Shown here: piece after piece, positions 1-7,236 of the stretch | Layout of the letters: every line of letters begins with the position of its first letter | How positions within the stretch are numbered: position 1 is the first letter of the stretch | Source of the DNA: Candidatus Falkowbacteria bacterium HGW-Falkowbacteria-2 | GTDB taxonomy: Bacteria; Patescibacteriota; Patescibacteriia; Patescibacteriales; UBA12465 | Assembly (NCBI GenBank): GCA_002841655.1 | Contig: PHAH01000016.1 | Location: 1-12,418, forward strand | DNA: 12,418 bases | Direction: 5' to 3' | Made by a program: the position numbers and the translations under genes | The notes under the pieces: model-generated | What the model was told of the DNA's origin: nothing | The model's database searches: none | The model's input: the letters and a program-made list of their open reading frames with translations, nothing else

Positions 1-287
1 GCGGAAATAACAAAATGCTTGCCCTTGGCTTTATTAGCTGATAGTATCCCGCGAAGTATATAATTATTTGATTCGCTGGCTCCACTTGTAAACAAAACAC
101 CGCTCGTCTCGGCCTTTAAAATACCGGCGATGGCGGCTCTACATTTTTCGAGAATCAAATTATTGTCTTGACCAAGGGTATGAATTGAGGAGGCATTACC
201 ATACTGTTCGGTAAGGTAAGGCATCATCGCTTTTAGTACCCGGGGGTCAAGACGAGTGGTGGCGGCGTTATCGAAATATACAGTCAT
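1..287 (-). CDS. Cysteine desulfurase (NifS/IscS family), N-terminal part, cut by window edge
   Basis: This PLP enzyme takes sulfur from L-cysteine and passes it, through a persulfide, to Fe-S cluster assembly or tRNA thiolation. Only the first 95 residues are in the window. The protein starts with YFDNAATT and DPRVLKAMMPYL, followed by YGNASSIHTLGQ. It then has TSGASESNN, the phosphate-binding loop that reads GATESNN in most relatives, here with Ser for Thr. These are the standard opening motifs of class V aminotransferase-fold desulfurases. The PLP lysine and catalytic cysteine loop lie outside the window, so the IscS, SufS and NifS subtypes cannot be separated. The ATG is the first residue of the conserved start and sits about 17 nt below a good promoter, so the leader is very short. 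The gene is separated from the cyclophilin gene by a strong terminator and is transcribed independently. Confidence 0.93.
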   Translation of the reverse strand, partial: MTVYFDNAATTRLDPRVLKAMMPYLTEQYGNASSIHTLGQDNNLILEKCRAAIAGILKAETSGVLFTSGASESNNYILRGILSANKAKGKHFVIS

Positions 288-310
288 AGAATTGATAGTC
301 ACAATATACT

Positions 311-338
311 ATTATAGACAAATTAGACAATTTGTCCA
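311..338 (-). promoter_or_regulatory. Sigma70-type promoter of the cysteine desulfurase gene, with repeated GACAA/TTGTC half-sites
   Basis: Read on the minus strand, TGGACA (333-338) and TATAAT (311-316) are separated by 16 bp. The expected transcription start is near 304, about 17 nt before the ATG. The segment between the two boxes contains GACAA, TTGTC and a second TTGTC half-site, giving the near-palindrome GACAAATTGTC at 327-337. This arrangement could be an operator for a repressor such as an Rrf2-type regulator, but no known motif is matched. Confidence 0.7.
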
Positions 339-393
339 CTGGCACAAAACATCATTCGTTTCAGCTAATAATAACTTACATCTAGTTTTGAAC

Positions 394-416
394 AAAAAAA
401 ACCGGCAAAAGCCGGT
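394..416 (-). terminator. Intrinsic terminator after the cyclophilin gene (bidirectional in form)
   Basis: ACCGGC (401-406) and GCCGGT (411-416) form a perfect 6-bp stem with an AAAA loop. On the minus strand it is followed by an uninterrupted T-run (394-400). A T-run on the plus side (417-421) makes it symmetrical, but only minus-strand transcription, ending the gapdh-to-cyclophilin operon whose last stop codon is at 430, needs it here. Confidence 0.93.
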
Positions 417-429
417 TTTTTAACGCTAT

Positions 430-1224
430 CTATTTTACTAATTCGATGCTGTTTATCACCATGTCTTCGGTCGGGTGATCATTACCATTCACACTGACGT
501 TTTCAATATTTCTTACCACGTCCATACCCACGGTAACGCGACCAAAATTGGTGTGTGAACCGTCGAGCCAAGGAGTGGCACTAGCCGTAACGATGAAGAA
601 CTGAGAACCGTTAGTACTGGTTCCGGCGCCGCTATTTGCCATAGCGAGAGAGCCGGCTACAAGTTTATGTTCATTGATTTCATCCTTGAAATAATATCCT
701 GGTCCGCCAAAGCCGTCGTTACTCCAATCATCATCCTTGCTGTTTGGATCACCACCCTGCACCATGAAGTCTTTAATTACACGGTGGAATTTAGAACCGT
801 TATAGAAACCAGCCTGAGATAAGTGCATGAAGTTATTAACAGTCATGGGCGATTCTTTGTAGAACTCAACCTTAATATCACCCATATTAGTCTTAATCAG
901 CGCGCCGCTATACTGTGACACTAAGTCAGCCTGTTTATCTGGCGGCAACACTTTGGAGGATAAGGCCTCTTCAAATTCTGCCTGTTCGTCGTTGGTCATA
1001 TTGTTGTTTGTATTTGGAGCTGTCTCTGCTGAGAAATCACCAAGATTTAGTTTTTTATCTGACTCTGGAGTAGAGCCAATACCCGAGGTCGTAATTGGAG
1101 CCGCGCCTTCATTAAAAAGGTCGACATTATCATTGACATCAGGCGTAGCTGTTCCGCAGGCAGATAGTGCAAGCACTAACGCCATTAGGCCGAGCATTAA
1201 GAAGGGTTTGTTATATTTCTTCAT
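430..1224 (-). CDS. Secreted cyclophilin-type peptidyl-prolyl cis-trans isomerase lipoprotein
   Basis: This is a predicted membrane-anchored foldase that isomerises Xaa-Pro bonds outside the cytoplasmic membrane. The chosen start gives 264 residues: MKKYNKP, a hydrophobic stretch, then the lipobox LSAC with Cys23 as lipidation site. A low-complexity, Asn/Thr/Glu-rich linker runs to about residue 100. The cyclophilin domain covers about 108-264. Active-site residues are intact: Arg148 in FHRVIKDFMVQGGD, Gln156, the SQFF phenylalanine near 209, Trp219 and His224 in WLDGSHTNFGRV. An in-frame ATG at 1362 would add 46 residues that overlap cca and bury the signal peptide, so it is rejected. No Shine-Dalgarno is visible before ATG 1224. 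The gene is last in the gapdh operon, 37 nt after cca, and ends with TAG, the only non-TAA stop in the window. Confidence 0.93.
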   Translation of the reverse strand: MKKYNKPFLMLGLMALVLALSACGTATPDVNDNVDLFNEGAAPITTSGIGSTPESDKKLNLGDFSAETAPNTNNNMTNDEQAEFEEALSSKVLPPDKQADLVSQYSGALIKTNMGDIKVEFYKESPMTVNNFMHLSQAGFYNGSKFHRVIKDFMVQGGDPNSKDDDWSNDGFGGPGYYFKDEINEHKLVAGSLAMANSGAGTSTNGSQFFIVTASATPWLDGSHTNFGRVTVGMDVVRNIENVSVNGNDHPTEDMVINSIELVK

Positions 1225-1237
1225 ATTATGTTTTATT

Positions 1238-1250
1238 GTCCCACCGGGAC
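1238..1250 (-). repeat. Small perfect hairpin in the cca-cyclophilin gap
   Basis: GTCCC and GGGAC flank a 3-nt loop in the 37-nt gap between the cca stop and the cyclophilin start. No T-run follows on the minus strand, so it does not look like a terminator. It lies 13 nt before the cyclophilin ATG and could affect mRNA processing or ribosome access. The role is unknown. Confidence 0.45.
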
Positions 1251-1261
1251 TATTAAAATAT

Positions 1262-2728
1262 TTATACTTTAAAACGTTTTTGCATGTCCTGATCTTCATT
1301 CTCACGCTTTTCCTCAATTGATTCGCGAGCCTGTTTACGTAGTGACTCGAGGTCATCTTCACTTAAGAGCTTGGCTCGTTGTAACAGATATTCTTTAGTA
1401 TTTCTTTCCGGATCCTCCAGGACTTCACCTAATAAGACGTCGAGGATGGCACCGATTTTCGGTCCAGGTTGAAGCGATAGCTCTGACATCAGATCATTTC
1501 CATTAACTGCCAACATCTTAACTGACACGGGGTCATGCTGCACTTTTTCCAACATGTATTGCAGATGTCTTAACTTATAAGGCATCGCTTTAGGCGTGCC
1601 AGAGCCCAGACGATCAGCAACTCGTAAGTCAATTAAATCCTTCAGATTTTCCCTGCCAACCTTGCTAATTAACCGTCTAACCGAAGCGGCCGTAACCTCA
1701 CCGACATTATAGTAGAACATGTGGTTTTTGACCAGATTCACCACCCTTTCCCTGTCTTCATTCTTGAATTTTAACCGTGTCATTATCCGATCAACCATTT
1801 TGGCACCGATGTATTCATGATTATAGAAGGTCGTCTCCCCTTTCAGGATTCGTTTGCTCTTAGGCTTGCCCACATCATGTAACAAGGCGGCAAAACGAAC
1901 CTGCCATTCGGGACTTGGACAATGTTTTAAGGACAAGAGGTTATGCTTAAATACCTGATATATGTGATGATGATTTTGGCGAACACCAACGCCCTGTTCT
2001 AACTCTGGAATGATATATTGCAACAGTTTAGCCTCATATAGGGCCATTATACCCTCATCTGCGCGATTAGAGGCAAGGATCTTGATTAACTCATCTTTAA
2101 TACGCTCCTTAGCTACAAACTTCAAACTGCCAGCCAGCTTCACAATTCCCCGCTGTGTCTTGGGTTCGAGCTCGAAATTAAGCTGTGCACAGAAGCGAAT
2201 CGCACGCATCATGCGTAGGGCGTCCTCCTTGAAGCGATCAGAGGGCTCACCAACAGCTCTTATGACTTTTTTCTTAATATCCTTCACGCCACCAAATAAG
2301 TCGACAACACTGAACTTCTCTCCATCAAACTCATATGCACCATCAGGGTCAAGGCGCAGTGCCATGGCATTAACGGTGAAGTCGCGTCGCTCCAAATCCT
2401 TATCAAGTTCATCTTCAAAACGGACCTCATCTGGATGCCTTGAGTCGGCATAACCCTTTTCGCTACGATAGGTTGTAATCTCAACAACATCGAGAACCTT
2501 CTCCTCCTCGTCGCGACAAGGGATGATAACGGTACCAAAATCATTTTCGTATTTCGCTTCCGCAAAGACAGCCAAAATCTGCTCTGGACGGGCATTAGTT
2601 GTTAGGTCCCAATCTTTTGGTTGTTTCGCCATCAACAGATCACGAACACAACCACCCACGAATTCCGCGGTATACCCGGAGCGCAGTAGTTCTTTAACAA
2701 TATTCGTAATGTGAACAGGTATATTCAT
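1262..2728 (-). CDS. cca: CCA tRNA nucleotidyltransferase with HD domain
   Basis: This class II nucleotidyltransferase adds or repairs the 3'-terminal CCA of tRNAs using CTP and ATP. In the 488-residue product, residues 25-41 carry GGCVRDLLM...KDWDL, which supplies the two catalytic aspartates (about D39 and D41). EITTYRSEKGYADSR follows near 83-97, ERRDFTVNAMA near 113-123 gives the RRDF motif, and EDALRMMRAIRF is near 168-179. A C-terminal HD domain is present: KHN near 261, LLHDVGKP at 282-289 and NHEYIGAK near 303. A charged tail ends the protein. The HD domain favours the bacterial CCA-adding subfamily with phosphatase/phosphodiesterase activity over poly(A) polymerase, though a pure A-adding enzyme cannot be excluded. 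A TTG start at 2737 would add three residues; ATG 2728 is preferred. It follows the membrane-protein gene by 27 nt in the gapdh operon. Confidence 0.94.
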   Translation of the reverse strand: MNIPVHITNIVKELLRSGYTAEFVGGCVRDLLMAKQPKDWDLTTNARPEQILAVFAEAKYENDFGTVIIPCRDEEEKVLDVVEITTYRSEKGYADSRHPDEVRFEDELDKDLERRDFTVNAMALRLDPDGAYEFDGEKFSVVDLFGGVKDIKKKVIRAVGEPSDRFKEDALRMMRAIRFCAQLNFELEPKTQRGIVKLAGSLKFVAKERIKDELIKILASNRADEGIMALYEAKLLQYIIPELEQGVGVRQNHHHIYQVFKHNLLSLKHCPSPEWQVRFAALLHDVGKPKSKRILKGETTFYNHEYIGAKMVDRIMTRLKFKNEDRERVVNLVKNHMFYYNVGEVTAASVRRLISKVGRENLKDLIDLRVADRLGSGTPKAMPYKLRHLQYMLEKVQHDPVSVKMLAVNGNDLMSELSLQPGPKIGAILDVLLGEVLEDPERNTKEYLLQRAKLLSEDDLESLRKQARESIEEKRENEDQDMQKRFKV

Positions 2729-2755
2729 GACTTTCAACCGGAAATGCGTCCAGTG

Positions 2756-3478
2756 TTAATTTTTCGCTTTTAAATCAAGGTAAAGTTGGTAACTATAAAC
2801 AAGGAAAAATGGACCAGTTAACGCCCAGAAAATATTTACTAGTGCCATCCAAATATCTCTTAATGCGCCCTCCAAGAATGCTAAAGGAATGTTGAGGAAA
2901 AAAGAAGCGATTAGCGCTAGGAAGCCAATGAGAATGAAGCGTCCAAAAACTGGCCACCAATATGATTTTACCAAATCATAACTTCTTTCAATTGAGGAAA
3001 AAGTGCGTTTATCTTCAAACACAATCGCAATGAGCGCAAAGGCGAAGATAACGGCAACGTAGATGGCTGGGACCAATAAGAAGAAGATTAAGACAAAAGT
3101 GATTAAGCCAACCACTAGAGAAGCCCAGAGATATCTCCAAAAATATGGCTTTGTCTCATTAAATGTTGGACGGATACCCTTGAAATCATTCTTAATTAAC
3201 ATCAGCCAACCAATTTTGGCGCGAGTGGTGAAATATATCGCCCAGGCTAATGCCAGGAGACCCACGAAACCGAAGAGAACATAGAAGAAAGGCGTCTGCC
3301 AGTCAGCAAAGGTATAGAGAGAAATGGCAAGGCCGGCTACCACCGCTAACGGCAATAGGCCAAGGAGTCCCCAAAGATACATACCAATGAAGTGGAAGAA
3401 TCCACGTTTGTAAAGTTTCCAAGCTGAAGCAATCAGGTCGAAAGATGGCGTCAGCTTTTGTTTTGATGTCGATGACAT
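2756..3478 (-). CDS. Six-helix integral membrane protein, function unknown
   Basis: The 240-residue product starts MSSTSKQKLTPSFDLIASAW, a soluble amphipathic lead, followed by about six hydrophobic segments near residues 30-57, 66-85, 112-130, 132-150, 172-194 and 208-230. Between TM4 and TM5 lies RTFSSIERSYDLVKSYWWPV. This motif resembles the 'RSxxLVKgxwW' signature of the YciC/glycerophosphodiesterase-membrane-domain type of proteins common in small-genome bacteria. That resemblance is by eye only, and no catalytic residues are evident. An ATG at 3544 would overlap the end of gapdh and add a non-hydrophobic 22-residue extension; ATG 3478 begins just after gapdh and is preferred. The gap to gapdh is 34 nt and to cca 27 nt, so co-transcription is likely. 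The setting gives no clear hint of function. Confidence 0.85.
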   Translation of the reverse strand: MSSTSKQKLTPSFDLIASAWKLYKRGFFHFIGMYLWGLLGLLPLAVVAGLAISLYTFADWQTPFFYVLFGFVGLLALAWAIYFTTRAKIGWLMLIKNDFKGIRPTFNETKPYFWRYLWASLVVGLITFVLIFFLLVPAIYVAVIFAFALIAIVFEDKRTFSSIERSYDLVKSYWWPVFGRFILIGFLALIASFFLNIPLAFLEGALRDIWMALVNIFWALTGPFFLVYSYQLYLDLKAKN

Positions 3479-3512
3479 AGTTTTCGATTTAAATGATTTA
3501 ACACTATATAAA

Positions 3513-4523
3513 TTACTTAATATATTTCTTAAGCACGCTAGCAAGAGCCGCTAAACGGGCCGAATATGCCCACTCATTATCATACCAGGCAACTACTTTC
3601 AATAAGTCGCCAGCCACTACTTTTGTGCTCTTTAAATCTATTACTGAGCTATTTGCATTACCAATAATATCGGAAGAAACTAACTCTTCATCAGAAGCCT
3701 CAAGGATGCCTTTTAGTTTCCCTTTAGCTGCTGCTTTAAAAGCGGCATTCACTTTTTCAACAGTCACATTCTTACTTGTAACCAGCACGATATCGCACAA
3801 AGACGCCACTGGGGTGGGGACACGAACGGCTAGACCATCAAACTTGTCTTTCAAAGACGGCATCGTTAGAGCGACCGCAGCGGCAGCGCCAGTTGTGGTT
3901 GGCACCATATTCAAGGCTGCAGCCCGGGCTCGGCGTAAATCCTTGTGGGGCCCATCAACTAAATTCTGATCAGCTGTATAAGAATGAATCGTGGTCATCA
4001 TCGCCTTCTTCACTCCGAATTTTTCCTTCAATACGGACATCGCTGGAGCTAAGCAGTTAGTGGTACAGGAAGCGTTGGAAATAATATCATCGCTAGTTTT
4101 TAGTGTTTTTTCATTAACACCAAGGACGATAGTTTTAATGCCCGCACCCTTTGCTGGAGCTGAAATAATTACCTTTTTAGCGCCTGCCTGAAGATGTGCA
4201 GAAACACTCTCCTTATCGCGGAAGCGACCAGTACATTCAATAACAACATCAACGCCTAATTCTTTCCAAGGCAATAAAGAGGGGTCTTTTTCAGAAAAAA
4301 TGGCATAATGCTTACCATCAACAGTTAAACCCCGGGCATCACCCTTTACCTGCTTCTGATATAGCCCATAACATGAATCTCGCTGCAGTAAATGAGCCAA
4401 GGTGGCATTGTCTGTTAGATCGTTAATAGCAACAACCCGTAAGTCAGGGTGCTTATCAAGAATAATCTTAAAAGTGGCGCGGCCGATACGGCCGAATCCA
4501 TTGATGGCAACATTTAGGGACAT
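3513..4523 (-). CDS. gap: Glyceraldehyde-3-phosphate dehydrogenase, type I
   Basis: This glycolytic enzyme converts glyceraldehyde 3-phosphate, NAD and phosphate to 1,3-bisphosphoglycerate in the cytoplasm. The 336 residues match the usual length. INGFGRIGR (residues 7-15) is the Rossmann loop, and Asp35 in AINDLTD is the residue that binds the adenosine ribose in NAD-preferring enzymes. SNASCTTNC (149-157) carries catalytic Cys153, and His180 in TIHSYT is its partner. DGPHKDLRRARAAALNMVPT has the proline typical of NAD enzymes, where plastid NADP forms often have serine. WYDNEW near the C-terminus completes the pattern. It therefore looks like an NAD-dependent catabolic form, by inference. 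It is the first gene behind an extended -10 promoter and probably leads the operon with the membrane protein, cca and the cyclophilin. Confidence 0.98.
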   Translation of the reverse strand: MSLNVAINGFGRIGRATFKIILDKHPDLRVVAINDLTDNATLAHLLQRDSCYGLYQKQVKGDARGLTVDGKHYAIFSEKDPSLLPWKELGVDVVIECTGRFRDKESVSAHLQAGAKKVIISAPAKGAGIKTIVLGVNEKTLKTSDDIISNASCTTNCLAPAMSVLKEKFGVKKAMMTTIHSYTADQNLVDGPHKDLRRARAAALNMVPTTTGAAAAVALTMPSLKDKFDGLAVRVPTPVASLCDIVLVTSKNVTVEKVNAAFKAAAKGKLKGILEASDEELVSSDIIGNANSSVIDLKSTKVVAGDLLKVVAWYDNEWAYSARLAALASVLKKYIK

Positions 4524-4561
4524 AGTTTTAAAATGGTTAAATAAGATAATAAGTCACCTAT

Positions 4562-4570
4562 ATTATATCA
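4562..4570 (-). promoter_or_regulatory. Extended -10 promoter of gapdh
   Basis: On the minus strand TGATATAAT gives a TG-N-TATAAT extended -10 (TATAAT at 4562-4567). No consensus -35 exists: the expected place falls in the T-run of the upstream RicT terminator (about 4585-4590). The predicted transcription start is near 4555, leaving a leader of about 32 nt. Confidence 0.65.
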
Positions 4571-4582
4571 CATTTTTAGCTC

Positions 4583-4605
4583 AAAAAAAGCCCCGTTACC
4601 GGGGC
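4583..4605 (-). terminator. Intrinsic terminator of the rpsB-tsf-ricT operon
   Basis: GCCCCG (4590-4595) and CGGGGC (4600-4605) form a 6-bp GC-only stem with a 4-nt loop. On the minus strand it is followed by seven T residues (4583-4589). It lies 14 nt after the stop codon of the PSP1 gene and directly abuts the gapdh promoter. Confidence 0.94.
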
Positions 4606-4619
4606 CTTTGAAATATTGG

Positions 4620-5474
4620 TTAACGACGACGCCCGGGCCGTCTCGGCCTCTCAGGTCGTGGCGATTTATTATTGTCCAACTGCTTCTTAGGATCGACTTG
4701 AATGGTGAAATCGCGCTCCCCTTCATTCTCAGATGAAAACCGTACGTCCAGAGTTTGCTTTAGTAGGTGATGGCCAACAACAACGCCGGTTCTCCCCTCA
4801 ACTTTAATCCTGGTACCAAGGGGTGGCAACTCAGTTGCGAGATGCTTATACCCTTCGTATTCAAAGCTTAAACAGCACATTAGTCGCCCGCACATACCGG
4901 AAATACGATCACTGCCACGGTGCACCACTTGCTGAGCCTCCGCCATTTCTGAAGTTATTGAAGAAAAATCGTGAACAAAACTACGACAACAAAGATGAAG
5001 TCCGCAAGGACCACAATCGCCAGTACAGCGAGCTTCATCGCGTGAACCTATCTGCAGAAGACGAATATTTAAGTTGAAAGCTGCATTTAAATCTTTAACT
5101 AAATCGCGGAAATCAACCCTACCTTCGGCCACAAAAGCAAAAGTCAGGCGATTACCGGCATAGGAAAAACGAGCATCGATTAATTTCATCTGACGTCCAT
5201 GACGTTCTATTAATTCCTGACAAATGGCCATGGCTCGTTCACGGCGCTCTTCATTAAAGACTGAGCTTGCATCCTCAACGGTTGCTAAACGAATCACCGG
5301 CTTCAATTCATGCTCCTCAGGAGAGCTTGTGCTAAAACCAACGAGCTTCCCCAGCTCACGTCCTAGTTCAGTTTCGACGATTACAAAATCACCGACGCCA
5401 GCCTTAACTTCATCCGGCAGTGAAAAACTGTAAACCTTATCCCAAAGCGAGAATTGTACCTGGACGATTTTCAT
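4620..5474 (-). CDS. ricT: PSP1-domain protein, RicT (YaaT)-like
   Basis: In Bacillus, RicT (YaaT) works with RicA and RicF in a complex that binds two [4Fe-4S] clusters and stimulates RNase Y-dependent mRNA processing. The 284-residue product has the family core: QIGSRDEARC...CGPCGLHLCC (residues 141-163), then ISGMCGRLMCCLSFE (191-205), matching the RicT pattern GPCGxxLCC...SGLCGRLMCC. There are eight cysteines in these two blocks (150, 154, 157, 162, 163, 195, 200, 201) and one more at 85. The two extra ones at 150 and 154 may make a larger cluster site. An Arg/Pro-rich tail (about 269-284) may bind RNA or ribosomes, which is inference. It sits 33 nt after tsf as the last gene of a translation operon; neither ricA nor ricF is in the window. 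The start is the first ATG, with KIVQVQF typical of the family. Confidence 0.9.
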   Translation of the reverse strand: MKIVQVQFSLWDKVYSFSLPDEVKAGVGDFVIVETELGRELGKLVGFSTSSPEEHELKPVIRLATVEDASSVFNEERRERAMAICQELIERHGRQMKLIDARFSYAGNRLTFAFVAEGRVDFRDLVKDLNAAFNLNIRLLQIGSRDEARCTGDCGPCGLHLCCRSFVHDFSSITSEMAEAQQVVHRGSDRISGMCGRLMCCLSFEYEGYKHLATELPPLGTRIKVEGRTGVVVGHHLLKQTLDVRFSSENEGERDFTIQVDPKKQLDNNKSPRPERPRRPGRRR

Positions 5475-5507
5475 AGTATTTTCTAGAACGAAAAACCCAA
5501 CAATGGA

Positions 5508-6302
5508 TTAGAGGCTGAAGCGGAAGAAACCAAGAACCTTAGTGTCCCCCAAGAGGTCTTTCACTTTCTTCTTGTCATCTTTAATGAATTCTTGCTCAAT
5601 CAAGCAAACTTCACCATAGTATTTAGAAACCTTGCCCTCAAGAATTTTATCAACCATGGTCTCTGGTTTCCCTTCCTTAAGCAACTGCTCGCGATAGATT
5701 TCACGTTCCTTTGCAAGTTCAGAAGCATCCACCTGTGAAGATTCAATATATTTAGGATTGGCAGCTGCAATCTGCATAGCAAGTTCTACAGCTAATTCTT
5801 CTTTGCCTGGCTTATCTAAAGCGATAAGCACGCCCAACTTTCCACCTAAATGAGAATAGGCAGCTAAAGTAGCGCCCTGCAGGCGGCCAAAGCGGCGGAT
5901 TTCCATCTTTTCACCGATTGTCCCACTTAAAATTTCTAGGCTTTCTTTGATAGTACTATCTGCCATTGGGAGAGCCAAAAAGGCTTCGGCTGTTTCTGGG
6001 CGAGCAGATAAAGCCAGCTTCATCGCTTCATCAGCGAAGGACTGGAATTTTTCATTGCGAGAAACGAAATCTGTTTCGGAGGTTAATTCAAAAATATAAC
6101 CTTCGTCGCCAGTCTCATTAACGCCCATCTTAACCACGCCTTCGTTGGTTTCGCGGTCGGTGCGTTTTGCTGCCTTAGCAATTCCCTTCTTACGTAAAAT
6201 TTCTACAGCCTTTTGTAGGTCGTTACCGGCTTCATCTAAAGCTTTCTTACAATCAACCATGCCGGCACCGGTCATTTCTCTTAACTGCTTGATCATTTCC
6301 AT
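5508..6302 (-). CDS. tsf: Translation elongation factor Ts
   Basis: EF-Ts is the nucleotide exchange factor that releases GDP from EF-Tu. The N-terminal block LREMTGAGMVDCKKAL (residues 7-22) is the family's first signature. FELTSETDFVSRNEKF (71-86) is the second, with the TDF residues (77-79) that contact EF-Tu. Two core subdomains follow, and the protein ends at FFRFSL. At 264 residues it is a little shorter than the roughly 280 of E. coli. The N-terminus lacks the usual few residues before the first helix. The start is only 10 nt after the rpsB stop, and the rpsB-tsf order is the standard bacterial arrangement, so coupled expression is expected. No Shine-Dalgarno is visible in the 10-nt gap. 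Confidence 0.98.
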   Translation of the reverse strand: MEMIKQLREMTGAGMVDCKKALDEAGNDLQKAVEILRKKGIAKAAKRTDRETNEGVVKMGVNETGDEGYIFELTSETDFVSRNEKFQSFADEAMKLALSARPETAEAFLALPMADSTIKESLEILSGTIGEKMEIRRFGRLQGATLAAYSHLGGKLGVLIALDKPGKEELAVELAMQIAAANPKYIESSQVDASELAKEREIYREQLLKEGKPETMVDKILEGKVSKYYGEVCLIEQEFIKDDKKKVKDLLGDTKVLGFFRFSL

Positions 6303-6312
6303 ATTTTATTTC

Positions 6313-7008
6313 TTAGTTTTTAAGATCTTTTTTTGCGTCGATGATAGCTGACTGGATAACTTCTAAAATCAATTTTACAGTCTTTGTCGCATCATCATTA
6401 GCCGGAATCGGATAGGTAACCATTTCCGGATTAACATTGGTATCGCAGATAGCGATTACCGGAATATTTTTCTTGCGAGCCTCAGCCACGGCTGTTTCTT
6501 CTTCCTTGATATCCCACACGAACATCGCGTCAGGCATCTTGTTTAATGAGGTTAAACCGCCAACGCGTTCAGCGAGACGTTTGATTTCACGATCAAAATC
6601 AAGGCGCTCTTTCTTTGTATATTTATCTAATTTACCAGATTCACGTTTTTCGATTAAGTCCTGATATTTTTTAACTGAGCGCTTCACAATTGTGAAGTTA
6701 GTTAAATAGCCGCCAAGCCACTTACCAACGATGTATGGTTGTCCAGTCATTTCGGCCATTTTCTTCATCGGAGCCTTAACCTGACTCTTGGTGCCAACGA
6801 ATAAAATTGACTTACCTTCTTTAATCAACTGGCTCATGAAATTCAAGGCCACTTCGAGCATCTGATTACTTTTTTCTAAATCGATTACATAAATGCCGTT
6901 CTTTGCAGCAAAAATGTAGGGCTTCATCTTCGGGTGCCAGCGATTTGTGCGGTGACCGAAGTGCATGCCGGCTTTTAACATTTCTTCTAAACTCGGTAGT
7001 TTTACCAT
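6313..7008 (-). CDS. rpsB: 30S ribosomal protein S2
   Basis: S2 binds late to the 30S head near the platform and is needed for recruiting S1-type factors in many bacteria. The 231-residue product is recognised by KAGMHFGHRTNRWHPKMKPY (residues 12-31), then NGIYVIDLEKS, LFVGTKSQ, WLGGYLTNF and the C-terminal block DTNVNPEMVTYPIPANDDA. These are standard S2 motifs. The start KLPSLEEMLKAG is of the style seen in Patescibacteria. The gene opens the rpsB-tsf-ricT operon behind a consensus promoter and a long structured leader. In E. coli, S2 represses its own operon through the rpsB leader; the same logic may apply here but is not shown by the sequence. Confidence 0.98.
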   Translation of the reverse strand: MVKLPSLEEMLKAGMHFGHRTNRWHPKMKPYIFAAKNGIYVIDLEKSNQMLEVALNFMSQLIKEGKSILFVGTKSQVKAPMKKMAEMTGQPYIVGKWLGGYLTNFTIVKRSVKKYQDLIEKRESGKLDKYTKKERLDFDREIKRLAERVGGLTSLNKMPDAMFVWDIKEEETAVAEARKKNIPVIAICDTNVNPEMVTYPIPANDDATKTVKLILEVIQSAIIDAKKDLKN

Positions 7009-7165
7009 AGATTTTCTTTGTCCCCTGCGTATAGACGCAAGGCTTCCGTCCGCTTAATTTATATCCTTTGTTTAGATATAAACCAAGAAAAATTGAGCGG
7101 GCGTGACGTGTTAATTAGTATTTTGTTTAATAAAAAGAGGCGTATCCAGAGGAAAACCTCAACAA
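7009..7165 (-). promoter_or_regulatory. Structured 5' leader of rpsB (candidate S2-responsive element)
   Basis: The predicted transcript has about 155 nt before the rpsB ATG, far longer than the other leaders in the window. On the minus-strand RNA there are three helices. An 8-bp perfect inner stem pairs 7058-7065 with 7075-7082 around a 9-nt loop. An outer 7-of-8 bp stem pairs 7050-7057 with 7093-7100. A separate 8-bp stem pairs 7023-7030 with 7035-7042 around a CTAT loop. In that last stem one pair is G-U in the RNA but a mismatch on the plus strand, which fits function in the minus-strand transcript. A short GAGG-TTTT-CCTC hairpin (7148-7159) lies near the 5' end. The leader could carry autogenous control by S2. 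Confidence 0.6.
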
Positions 7166-7170
7166 ACCTA

Positions 7171-7199
7171 ATAATAGCCCATATATTTAGGGATGTCAA
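7171..7199 (-). promoter_or_regulatory. Consensus sigma70-type promoter of rpsB-tsf-ricT
   Basis: On the minus strand TTGACA (7194-7199) and TATTAT (7171-7176) are separated by exactly 17 bp. The -35 is perfect and the -10 has one change from TATAAT. The expected transcription start is near 7164. Strength of this level fits a ribosomal protein operon. Confidence 0.88.
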
Positions 7200-7203
7200 G
7201 CCG

Positions 7204-7223
7204 AAAAAGCAATTTATATTGGC
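7204..7223 (-). terminator. Possible weak terminator after the transglutaminase-like gene
   Basis: On the minus strand a 5-bp stem with one bulged base (7209-7213 with 7218-7223) is followed by five T residues (7204-7208). It lies between the stop codon at 7237 and the rpsB promoter, where an end signal would be expected. The stem is AT-rich and imperfect, so read-through into rpsB is possible. Confidence 0.3.
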
Positions 7224-7236
7224 TAATTATAGTCAA

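Noticed and set aside
1225..1362. Upstream start adding 46 residues to the cyclophilin lipoprotein
   Set aside because: It overlaps cca by about 100 bp and would put the lipoprotein signal peptide in the middle of the protein.
3479..3544. Upstream start adding 22 residues to the membrane protein
   Set aside because: It overlaps the gapdh C-terminus, and the added residues look like frame-shifted gapdh sequence rather than a conserved N-terminus.
4823..5077. Plus-strand 84-codon frame inside ricT
   Set aside because: It is antisense to the conserved cysteine-rich core of ricT and has no independent support.
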